Assembly (NCBI GenBank): GCA_964582365.1
Contig: CAZOQV010000004.1
Span: 1 to 54,224, forward strand
Origin: WARW01 sp964582365
GTDB taxonomy: Bacteria > Patescibacteriota > Microgenomatia > UBA12405
Reading direction: 5' to 3'
DNA: 54,224 nt
This document shows, one piece after another, positions 30,676 to 37,482 of this stretch (the first letter of the stretch is position 1; each line of letters begins with the position of its first letter). A program made the translations under genes and the position numbers. The notes under the pieces are model-generated. The model had not been told where the DNA came from and did no database searches. It saw nothing but the letters and a program-made list of their open reading frames with translations.

Positions 30676-30852
30676 TTATTTTAATAAAGTTGCATCTGCG
30701 GCTGATAAGATTTTAAACATCTTGGTTCCAGTTTCTGGATCAATAGTTTGTGCTGCTGGTCGGCCGTTTTTCAACATAACTTTTTCGACTTTACCTACAT
30801 CAATTTCAACAGATTTGCGTGATTTTACATTATAAAATTTAATTGTTGGCAT
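30676..30852 (-). CDS. 58-aa protein, Cys-less DUF5679-like
   Basis: 58 residues, too short for many ORF screens but well supported: GGGAGGTGA (30858-30866) is an excellent Shine-Dalgarno site and a terminator follows. The sequence KNGRPAAQTIDPETGTKMFKI closely resembles the small zinc-ribbon family DUF5679 (KNGRPA...CPxCGTKMFxI), but here the CPxC position reads DPET, and the N-terminal YCVKC-type pair reads YNVKS. All four metal ligands are therefore gone while the rest is kept. The family assignment is from memory of the motif. A resemblance of DPETG to archaeal Cren7 was considered. Function unknown; basic, perhaps nucleic-acid binding. Confidence 0.75.
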   Translation of the reverse strand: MPTIKFYNVKSRKSVEIDVGKVEKVMLKNGRPAAQTIDPETGTKMFKILSAADATLLK

Positions 30853-30884
30853 TAATCTTCACCTCCCTTTAAAAAAAATAATTT

Positions 30885-30992
30885 TTAATAACCATATTTA
30901 AGATAATAAATTACTATTATCGATCCTATCAAAACCAAACTTAACACCACGCTCTTCAATAAATCTTTTTTAATATATTTATTTTCGTTCAT
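30885..30992 (-). CDS. 35-aa single-pass membrane peptide
   Basis: 35 residues: a charged N-terminus (MNENKYIKKDLLK) then one hydrophobic helix (SVVLSLVLIGSIIVIYYL) and a short tail. It is the first gene of a two-gene minus-strand unit with the 58-aa protein, 32 bases apart. An extended -10 (TGC-TATACT) lies 17 bases before the ATG. No Shine-Dalgarno site. Family unknown; similar tiny membrane proteins are usual in CPR genomes. Confidence 0.6.
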   Translation of the reverse strand: MNENKYIKKDLLKSVVLSLVLIGSIIVIYYLKYGY

Positions 30993-31009
30993 TTTGTATT
31001 TCTATCGCC

Positions 31010-31015
31010 AGTATA
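31010..31015 (-). promoter_or_regulatory. extended -10 for the small-gene pair
   Basis: On the minus strand TGC-TATACT. It lies 14 bases from the plus-strand -10 for the DUF4446 gene, so the two promoters overlap head to head. Confidence 0.65.
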
Positions 31016-31029
31016 GCATATTGTTTTGC

Positions 31030-31035
31030 TACAAT
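31030..31035 (+). promoter_or_regulatory. extended -10 of the DUF4446-secF unit, leaderless spacing
   Basis: TGC-TACAAT, 9 bases before the ATG at 31045. Confidence 0.65.
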
Positions 31036-31044
31036 TAGTAATCA

Positions 31045-31395
31045 ATGTCATTTCTAATATATATAATTTTAACGATAAATTTATTATGGCTAATCTATTT
31101 AACTTACTTAGTTTATAATAAAAACAATTCTAAAAATAAAGCTGCAGATTTGAATAATTTTGATAACAACCTAAAAATAGGCATAACTAGATTTAACCCG
31201 TTTGACGATGTTGGCGGTGACCAAAGCTTTACTCTTACAATTTTAGATAAAAATAACTCTGGTGCCATCATTACTTCACTCCATAATCGAGATATTACTA
31301 GAATTTATGCCAAACCAATTAAAAATGGAATTGGCGAAAACATCACTTTGTCAAAGGAAGAAAAATCAGCTATAGTTAAAACTATTAAAAATTAA
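31045..31395 (+). CDS. DUF4446 family protein
   Basis: 116 residues: one N-terminal membrane helix (about 3-24) and a soluble domain with the family pattern GITRFNPFDDVGGDQSFTL, LDKNNSG, TSLHNRDITRIYAKPIKNG and LSKEEKSAI. The family's function is unknown. It is anchored at the membrane with the domain probably in the cytoplasm. It is the first gene of a unit that runs through DUF3048, two small regulators and secD-secF. Confidence 0.88.
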   Translation: MSFLIYIILTINLLWLIYLTYLVYNKNNSKNKAADLNNFDNNLKIGITRFNPFDDVGGDQSFTLTILDKNNSGAIITSLHNRDITRIYAKPIKNGIGENITLSKEEKSAIVKTIKN

Positions 31396-31402
31396 TTTTT
31401 AA

Positions 31403-32626
31403 ATGAATAAAAATTTATTAAATAAAATAAAATATTTAGGGATATTTCTACTTATTACTGGTATTTCTTATTATTTATTTGACTTTTTTATTCCAGTTAC
31501 GCCAAAAAAAGTCATTTCTTCAGAGGAAACTCCAACCGAAACAATCGTAAAAACCGGCACTTTTACTGGTCCAAAAACAGAAGTTTGTCCAATCAACGGG
31601 CAACTTTACTCAACTCAGGAAAAAGCTATTTGGGAGACTCGTCGACCTCTTTTGGTCATGATTGAAAATCATGAAGATTCTCGTCCACAATCTGGTCTTC
31701 AATCAGCCGATATAGTTTACGAAGCTGTGGCTGAAGGTGGAATTACCCGATTCATGGGAGTTTTTTATTGTGGTATTGTCGCCAGTCAGGCTGATTTGGA
31801 AAATAAATATGATGTTGGTCCGGTTCGTTCAGCTAGAACTTATTTTTTAGATATTGCTTCTGAATATGCTGATTATCCTCTATATGGCCATGTTGGCGGT
31901 GCTAATTGTTCTGCTGCTACGCCTGGTGGTCCTTGTACTAGTGCTCTAAAAACTCAAGCTATTGAACAAATTGCTAAATATGGTTGGAATAATGCTGGCA
32001 CTCACAGTGACTTAAGTCAATTTGCATTATCATACAAAGCTTGTCGTCGTGAACCAGATCGTACCAGTCAAGAAAGAGCTACAGAACATACTATGTATTG
32101 TTCTACTTCTGAACTTTATAATATTGCCGAAAAGCGCGGATTAACCAATGAAACTGTTGCTAAAAAAAATTCTTGGGATAAAAGTTATCGAGCTTGGTCT
32201 TTTACTAAAGAAGACAAAACTAACGGTACTGACGGAACCATTTCTTTCGATTTTTGGGCAGGATATAAAGATTATTCAGTTTCTTGGAAATATAATTCCG
32301 CAAATAATAACTACATTCGAAGTAATGGCGGGCAAGAACAAATTGACTTCAACACTCAAACAGCCCTCACTTCCAAAAATATTGTTATCCAATATGTTAA
32401 AGAAACCAGACATGTTGATGAACATGGCCATAATCTTTACGACATGATTGGAACTGGTAAAGGCATTTTATTTCAAAATGGAATCAAAACGGAAATTACT
32501 TGGTCAAAAGTCAATCGACTTTCTCGCACCATTTTTAAAGATTCGACCGGCAAAGAAATTAATTTCGTTCCGGGCAATATTTGGATTGAAATAATACCCA
32601 TTGGTAATGAGGTTTCTGTTTTATGA
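31403..32626 (+). CDS. DUF3048 (YerB-like) lipoprotein-like surface protein
   Basis: 407 residues with an N-terminal membrane anchor (about 9-30) and then the DUF3048 pair of domains: RRPLLVMIENHEDSRPQSGL, SADIVYEAVAEGGITRFMGVF in parts, VGPVRSARTYFLDIASEY, and a C-terminal part with TALTSKNIVIQYV and the GTGKGILFQNG turn. Members are extracytoplasmic and of unknown activity. No lipobox Cys is seen, so it is anchored by the helix. It overlaps the next gene by 4 bases (ATGA). Confidence 0.9.
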   Translation: MNKNLLNKIKYLGIFLLITGISYYLFDFFIPVTPKKVISSEETPTETIVKTGTFTGPKTEVCPINGQLYSTQEKAIWETRRPLLVMIENHEDSRPQSGLQSADIVYEAVAEGGITRFMGVFYCGIVASQADLENKYDVGPVRSARTYFLDIASEYADYPLYGHVGGANCSAATPGGPCTSALKTQAIEQIAKYGWNNAGTHSDLSQFALSYKACRREPDRTSQERATEHTMYCSTSELYNIAEKRGLTNETVAKKNSWDKSYRAWSFTKEDKTNGTDGTISFDFWAGYKDYSVSWKYNSANNNYIRSNGGQEQIDFNTQTALTSKNIVIQYVKETRHVDEHGHNLYDMIGTGKGILFQNGIKTEITWSKVNRLSRTIFKDSTGKEINFVPGNIWIEIIPIGNEVSVL

Positions 32627-33219
32627 AAATTCAAACCAGTCTCAAACAACTACTCGTCTCCCAAACCAGATTAAAAATAATCACCATTCTTTTTGCCAAT
32701 CCAAAAGAAATTTATTATGTCCGTCAATTAGTTCGTCTTGTGGAAGAAGAAATTAATTCAGTCAGACGAGAACTGGATAATTTAAAAAAAGCTGGAATTA
32801 TCGAATCAGAATGGCGTGGTAATCGGCTTTATTATTGGGCCGACAAACAATCTCCAATTTTTTATGATCTTTTAATTTTAGCCAATAAAAATTCAGGCCT
32901 CGGACTTAAATTGCAACATAAAAACGAAACTCTTAGTCCAATTAAATTAGTTTTATATAATTACAAATTCGCTGTTGGTGAAAAAAGAAATGAAGACGGA
33001 ATTGATTTAATTATTGTCGGTGATTTATTCTCTCTCAAAAAAGTTGATTCATTAATCAAACAAGAAGAAGAAACTCGCGGTCATGAAATTAATTATATGG
33101 TTATGGATAAAAGTGAGTTTCAAATGAGGAAACAAAAAAGAGATCAATTTATTGTCGACTTTTTTTTAAGCTGTCCAGTGGTTATAATTGGAAGCTCATC
33201 AGAAATTGTTAGCATTTAA
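32623..33219 (+). CDS. winged-helix regulator with nucleotidyltransferase-like domain
   Basis: 198 residues. The first 80 form a winged helix-turn-helix (LIASTRLKIITILF-like start, YYVRQLVRLVEEEINSVRRELDNLKKAGII, then the wing NRLYYW). The rest resembles the small nucleotidyltransferase fold seen in such CPR regulators: DGIDLIIVGDLF, INYMVMDKSEF. The catalytic GS...DxD is not intact, so it is probably a sensor rather than an enzyme. ATGA overlap with the DUF3048 gene and the following AbrB-like gene suggest a regulatory pair ahead of secDF. Confidence 0.7.
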   Translation: MKIQTSLKQLLVSQTRLKIITILFANPKEIYYVRQLVRLVEEEINSVRRELDNLKKAGIIESEWRGNRLYYWADKQSPIFYDLLILANKNSGLGLKLQHKNETLSPIKLVLYNYKFAVGEKRNEDGIDLIIVGDLFSLKKVDSLIKQEEETRGHEINYMVMDKSEFQMRKQKRDQFIVDFFLSCPVVIIGSSSEIVSI

Positions 33220-33223
33220 AAAA

Positions 33224-33412
33224 ATGACACAAGTTAGAAAAGTTATAAAAACTGGAAATAGTTTAGCCCTAACTATTCCTTCAAAATCAATTAAAGAATT
33301 TAATATTAAAGAAGGGGATATGGTTTTAATTAAAATTAACAAAAGCAAAGCTTCAATAAATTATATTTTTTCTGGTCACCCTCGCCAACTTTCCCTTATC
33401 GGATCTAAATAA
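33224..33412 (+). CDS. SpoVT/AbrB-type DNA-binding protein
   Basis: 62 residues from the ATG at 33224; an in-frame start at 33188 would overlap the previous gene and is not needed. The swapped-hairpin pattern VRKVIKTGNSLALTIPSKSIKEFNIKEGDMVLI is typical (in parts TGNSLALTIPSKS, IKEGDMVLIKI). Such proteins act as transition-state regulators or antitoxins; no toxin gene is next to it, so a regulator of the secDF unit is the simpler guess. One base separates it from secD. Confidence 0.85.
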   Translation: MTQVRKVIKTGNSLALTIPSKSIKEFNIKEGDMVLIKINKSKASINYIFSGHPRQLSLIGSK

Positions 33413-33413
33413 T

Positions 33414-34790
33414 ATGCCTAATAAAAAGAAAATAATGAGAACTTTTTATGTTATCATCGCTATGACTTTCCTTTGTCTTATCGTTAATTTTCCTAAACAG
33501 ATACCAGTCAATATTCACCTTGGTAAAATAAACTACGAACACACTTTTTATCGTCCCAGTTTTAAATTTAATGTTGGAGAAAAAGAATATGGTAAAGATT
33601 TAGATCTTAAATATGGTTTAGATTTAGCTGGTGGAGCTTCTTTGGTTTTTAATATTGATACTTCAACCACTAAAAAAGAAGATGTCACCGACGCTTTAAG
33701 TGCTTTAAAAAGTAATATTGAAAAACGTATCAATCTTTTTGGTGTTAGTGAAACTAATGTTCAAGTTCTTAAACAGAATGACGATTATCGTCTTAATGTT
33801 GAATTGCCCGGAGTTGAAGATATTTCCAGTGCCATTGATCTCATCGGTCAAACTGCTCAATTAAAATTTCAAGGTGTTATTGATGACACTTTGTTTACTG
33901 AGGCTACCACTTCAGCTGAGTTTATTAGCTCTATTAAAGATACTGGTCTTGACGGTTCTCATCTTGTTAAAGCCAGCGTTCAGTTAAATTCTAATACTTC
34001 TGAACCAGAAGTTTCTTTAGAATTTAACCAGGAGGGGGCTAAACTTTTTGAAACAGCCACCACTGAATTTCTTAATAAAAGATTGGCTATTATGCTCGAT
34101 AATCAAATAATCACTGCTCCCAATGTTAATGTAGTTATTAACGATGGCAAGGCTGTTATTAGTGGTAGTTTTGATATCGATTCTGCCAAATCTCTTTCCA
34201 TTCAATTAAATGCCGGATCTTTAAAACTTCCTATTAATTTGATTCAACAGTCACAAATTACAGCTACTCTTGGAAAGGAATCAATCGATAAGGGAATTTT
34301 TGCTGGCCTTGTTGGTCTAGCTTTGGTTTTTATTTTTATGATTGGTAATTACGGTTGGCTCGGATTTATTGCTGATATCGGTTTAATAATCTATGGTTTA
34401 ATAACTTTAACTCTCTATCGTTTAATTCCTATCACTTTAACTTTTCCAGGAATTGTTGGTTTCATTCTTTCTATTGGTATGGCTGTTGATAGTAATATTC
34501 TTATCTTTGAAAGAATGCGTGAAGAAACTCGTAAAGGTAAAAATTGGAGTAATGCCATGGAATTAGGTTTTGGTCGTGCTTGGGATTCCATCAAAGACGC
34601 CAATGCTTGTATTATTATCACCGGTTTGATTTTATTAAATCCTTTTAATTGGCCATTTTTAAACACTTCCGGTATGGTCAGAGGTTTTGCTGTTACCCTA
34701 ATTTTGGGTGTTATCATCGGCATTTTTACTGGTGTTGTTGTTACCAGGAATTTACTTCGTGTCTTTGCTAAAGAAAAAATTAAAAATTAA
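33414..34790 (+). CDS. secD: protein translocase subunit SecD
   Basis: 458 residues. With SecF it uses the proton gradient to pull proteins out of the Sec channel. Family motifs are DLKYGLDLAGGASLVF (P1 head, about residue 68), INDGKAVISGSF before the membrane part, and TFPGIVGFILSIGMAVDSNILIFERMREE in the membrane part (in pieces FPGIVGFILSIGMAVDSNIL, IFERMREE). Six membrane segments: one at the N-terminus and five at the end. The head is shorter than in E. coli, as in Gram-positives. Confidence 0.96.
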   Translation: MPNKKKIMRTFYVIIAMTFLCLIVNFPKQIPVNIHLGKINYEHTFYRPSFKFNVGEKEYGKDLDLKYGLDLAGGASLVFNIDTSTTKKEDVTDALSALKSNIEKRINLFGVSETNVQVLKQNDDYRLNVELPGVEDISSAIDLIGQTAQLKFQGVIDDTLFTEATTSAEFISSIKDTGLDGSHLVKASVQLNSNTSEPEVSLEFNQEGAKLFETATTEFLNKRLAIMLDNQIITAPNVNVVINDGKAVISGSFDIDSAKSLSIQLNAGSLKLPINLIQQSQITATLGKESIDKGIFAGLVGLALVFIFMIGNYGWLGFIADIGLIIYGLITLTLYRLIPITLTFPGIVGFILSIGMAVDSNILIFERMREETRKGKNWSNAMELGFGRAWDSIKDANACIIITGLILLNPFNWPFLNTSGMVRGFAVTLILGVIIGIFTGVVVTRNLLRVFAKEKIKN

Positions 34791-34823
34791 TAATTTATTA
34801 AACTACGATCTAATACCTAATCT

Positions 34824-35690
34824 ATGAATATAATGAAATTTCGACCATTATTTTTGATTATTTCTTTTATACTTTTAATTTCATCATTACTTTCCATTGT
34901 TTTTTGGGGTTTTAAACCATCAATTGATTTTATCGGTGGTGCCACTTGGGAGTTTAATTTATCATCAAACATAGAAAATTCCAAAATTGAAGAAATATTT
35001 TCTAAAAATAACATTAGCAATTTGGTCATTATTAATAATGACAATAAATATCATTTAACCTTTCAAGACATTGATTCAATTCAAAAAAATACCCTAGATC
35101 AGGCAATTAAAACATTAGATCCAGATTATACCGAATTAAAATTTGAATCCCTTGGACCAACTCTTGGTAAAGAATTACTTCAAAAAACTGTTACGGCCAT
35201 TATCTTATCGTCAATTTTCCTTTTAATTTTTATCGGTAGTCGTTTTAAAGATGTTACTTTTGGAGCTTCCGCTGTCCTTGCTATGTTTCACGATACTTTC
35301 ATTTTAATTGGTAGCTTTTCTATTTTAGGTCATTTTTTTGGTGCTGAATTAGATTCTCTTTTTGTTACCGCTCTATTAACCACTCTTTCTTCATCAGTTC
35401 ACGACACTGTCGTCACTTTCAATCGTATGCGTGAATTAAAACGTCAGAATTTTAATATGGATTGGGTAACTCTCGCCAACACCGCTGTCACTGAAACTCT
35501 AAGTCGATCTATCAATAATTCTATGACTATCGTTTTCATGTTACTTTCTCTCGTAGTTTTAGGCGGTTCTACCACTAAATGGTTCGCCACTGCTCTTTTA
35601 ATTGGAGTAATTTGTGGAACCTATTCTTCAATTGGTGTCGCCATCCCCCTCGTCCTATTTTTCAAAAAACATTCTAAGAAGAAATTTTAA
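34824..35690 (+). CDS. secF: protein translocase subunit SecF
   Basis: 288 residues, six membrane segments. N-terminal SLLSIVFWGFKPSIDFIGGA corresponds to the family GxDFxGG motif. VTALLTTLSSSVHDTVVTFNRMREL (in parts SSVHDTVVTFNRMREL) and LSRSINNSMTIVFMLLSLV are conserved. It follows secD after 33 bases and ends the unit. Confidence 0.95.
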   Translation: MNIMKFRPLFLIISFILLISSLLSIVFWGFKPSIDFIGGATWEFNLSSNIENSKIEEIFSKNNISNLVIINNDNKYHLTFQDIDSIQKNTLDQAIKTLDPDYTELKFESLGPTLGKELLQKTVTAIILSSIFLLIFIGSRFKDVTFGASAVLAMFHDTFILIGSFSILGHFFGAELDSLFVTALLTTLSSSVHDTVVTFNRMRELKRQNFNMDWVTLANTAVTETLSRSINNSMTIVFMLLSLVVLGGSTTKWFATALLIGVICGTYSSIGVAIPLVLFFKKHSKKKF

Positions 35691-35709
35691 AAAAGATTTG
35701 AAATTTTGT

Positions 35710-35715
35710 TAAACT
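35710..35715 (+). promoter_or_regulatory. extended -10 of the 111-aa membrane protein, leaderless spacing
   Basis: TGT-TAAACT, 6 bases before the ATG at 35722. Confidence 0.5.
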
Positions 35716-35721
35716 AAACTA

Positions 35722-36057
35722 ATGAAATTTTTAAAATTATTACCTAAAATATTTTTTTGTTTGCCTGCTCTACTTATAATATTACAGACTTATTCAATTT
35801 TACGTGGACTATTTCTTGGCGCACATGGTTGGGTATTAAACCCAGGTCTTGGCCCGGGATTTGACGCTATGATGGACAGATGGTTTTGGGTCGGCTTTTT
35901 AGGAATATTATATATACCATTTTTGATTTATCAGATAGTGTACTTAAAAATTACAAAACAAAAACTGTTTAAACAAATGTTCATTATCCAATTAATCTTA
36001 ATATTAATATTAGAAGCACCATTACTAATTGAGCTTGTCTCCCCGGGTACTTTTTAA
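35722..36057 (+). CDS. hypothetical membrane protein
   Basis: 111 residues with three hydrophobic segments (about 8-30, 52-72 and 86-104) and a Gly/Pro-rich loop between the first two (HGWVLNPGLGPGFDAMMDR). I recognise no family. It has its own -10 and stands convergent with the CCA-adding enzyme, whose stop is 28 bases away. Confidence 0.55.
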   Translation: MKFLKLLPKIFFCLPALLIILQTYSILRGLFLGAHGWVLNPGLGPGFDAMMDRWFWVGFLGILYIPFLIYQIVYLKITKQKLFKQMFIIQLILILILEAPLLIELVSPGTF

Positions 36058-36084
36058 TACAATCAATATTGTTGTAGAGGTATT

Positions 36085-37431
36085 TTATTTCAGTTTTTCT
36101 ATTTTCACCAACAAAACCTCTCTCTCGTTTAATTCCGGTTTTTCTTCCACTTCTTTAAAAATCGCAGTTAAAACTTCGCCTACTTTTCGGCTTGGTTTAA
36201 TTTTTAAAATTTCCATTACATCCATTCCATTAACCTTCAAATCTTTAATTGAAAATGGTTGTTTTTGAACTTCCACAATTCTTTCTTTAAATAATTCCCA
36301 TCGCCAACTGGTTTCTTTCGAACCACTTCCCAATCTATCAGCTCTTCTCATGGCAATCATTTCATCAATATATTCTGGTGTCACATTTCGAATAAATCTT
36401 CTTACTGCTTTATCAGTTTGAGTTTCTTGGACAGTAAACATATGCCATCGCACCAATTTAAATAATTGTTCTAATTCTTTATTTGATAATCTTAATCTTT
36501 TACCTATAGATACGGCAATTCTTGATCCAATTATCTCATGGTTATGGAAAGTTCTTTTTTCTCCCTCACCAGTCATCGATTTTGGTTTTCCCACATCATG
36601 TAACAATGACGCCAATTTTGTCACCGGATTATTACTGGCGCAATTATCTAATGTTTTTAAATTGTGAGTCCACACATCATCAATATGGTGGCCTTTTTGA
36701 GTCATTCCATATCCGTCCAATAACTCCGGAATTATTTCTTTTAATAATCCAGAATTTTTTAATAAAGTAATTCCTTGGCTTGGGGTAGGGGAAATTAATA
36801 TCTTAAATAATTCATCTTTAATTCTTTCACTGGCAATTTTTTGAATTGACTCAGCATTTTTTTGAATTGATTCAAAAGTTTTTTCTTCAACCAAAAATCC
36901 AATTTGTGAAGCAATTCTAATTGCTCTCATCATTCTTAAAGCATCTTCTCCAAATCTTTCGTCCGGATTTCCCACTGTTCTAATAATTTTATTTTCCAAA
37001 TCTTTCTGTCCATCATACAAATCAATAATCTCATTTTTTTGGTCATTAGAAATTAGAAATTGGAAATTCAACGCGATAGCGTTGATTGTGAAATCTCTTC
37101 TCTGTAAATCTTCTTCTAATGTTTTGCCCCATTTAACTTCATCTGGGTGTCTAGAATCTGAATATCCTTGTTCGGTTCTAAAAGTTGTTACTTCAAAAAT
37201 ATCTTCGCCGTAGACCACACTGATGGTTCCAAATTTATTATTATAAAAACTATTTTTCGGAAAAATTTTTTGTATTTCTTCTGGTGTCAAATTAGTCGTA
37301 AAATCCCAATCTTTCACTTCTCTTCCCAAAATTAAGTCACGAACCGCCCCGCCGACAATATAAATTTCAGCCTTATTTTCTTTAAACTTTTTAATTAAAT
37401 TCTCTACTTTATCGGGAATTACAAAATCCAT
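36085..37431 (-). CDS. CCA-adding enzyme / poly(A) polymerase family with HD domain
   Basis: 448 residues from the ATG at 37431. An in-frame TTG at 37437 would lie inside the -10 box, so ATG is preferred. Class II nucleotidyltransferase that completes tRNA 3' ends; needed because tRNA-Pro here has no encoded CCA. GGAVRD (27-32) and DWDF (41-44) are catalytic; RRDFTINAIA follows; RMMRAIRIASQIGF is the neck; LLHDVGKPKS and HNHEIIG form an HD phosphohydrolase domain. Residues about 122-130 (NFQFLISND) come from heptanucleotides lying antisense to the gene. It could in principle be only a CC- or A-adding enzyme. Confidence 0.92.
   Translation of the reverse strand: MDFVIPDKVENLIKKFKENKAEIYIVGGAVRDLILGREVKDWDFTTNLTPEEIQKIFPKNSFYNNKFGTISVVYGEDIFEVTTFRTEQGYSDSRHPDEVKWGKTLEEDLQRRDFTINAIALNFQFLISNDQKNEIIDLYDGQKDLENKIIRTVGNPDERFGEDALRMMRAIRIASQIGFLVEEKTFESIQKNAESIQKIASERIKDELFKILISPTPSQGITLLKNSGLLKEIIPELLDGYGMTQKGHHIDDVWTHNLKTLDNCASNNPVTKLASLLHDVGKPKSMTGEGEKRTFHNHEIIGSRIAVSIGKRLRLSNKELEQLFKLVRWHMFTVQETQTDKAVRRFIRNVTPEYIDEMIAMRRADRLGSGSKETSWRWELFKERIVEVQKQPFSIKDLKVNGMDVMEILKIKPSRKVGEVLTAIFKEVEEKPELNEREVLLVKIEKLK
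37042..37066. repeat. heptanucleotide repeat x3 inside the CCA-enzyme gene
   Basis: On the plus strand TTAGAAA, TTAGAAA, TTGGAAA (37046-37066). GTCATTAGAAATTAGAAATT (37042-37061) is identical to 46687-46706 in trmD. The gene is on the minus strand and reads it as NFQFLISND, directly after the conserved RRDFTINAIAL. Confidence 0.8.
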
Positions 37432-37436
37432 TCCCA

Positions 37437-37442
37437 ATTTTA
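37437..37442 (-). promoter_or_regulatory. -10 of the CCA-enzyme gene, leaderless spacing
   Basis: TAAAAT on the minus strand, 5 bases before the ATG at 37431. Confidence 0.6.
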
Positions 37443-37465
37443 CTATATTTTTAATACAAAAAGTG

Positions 37466-37471
37466 TAAAAT
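37466..37471 (+). promoter_or_regulatory. -10 of recJ
   Basis: TAAAAT, 11 bases before the ATG at 37483. A short leader of a few bases is possible. Confidence 0.5.
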
Positions 37472-37482
37472 CTAATATCCTC

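Noticed and set aside
30638..30835. 65-codon open frame on the plus strand
   Set aside because: It is the antisense shadow of the 58-aa gene, which has a Shine-Dalgarno site, terminator and family-like sequence.
37069..37084. CAACGC-GATA-GCGTTG inverted repeat next to the heptads in the CCA-enzyme gene
   Set aside because: It encodes the family-conserved RRDFTINAIA motif, so it is probably a coincidence of codons rather than an inserted element.
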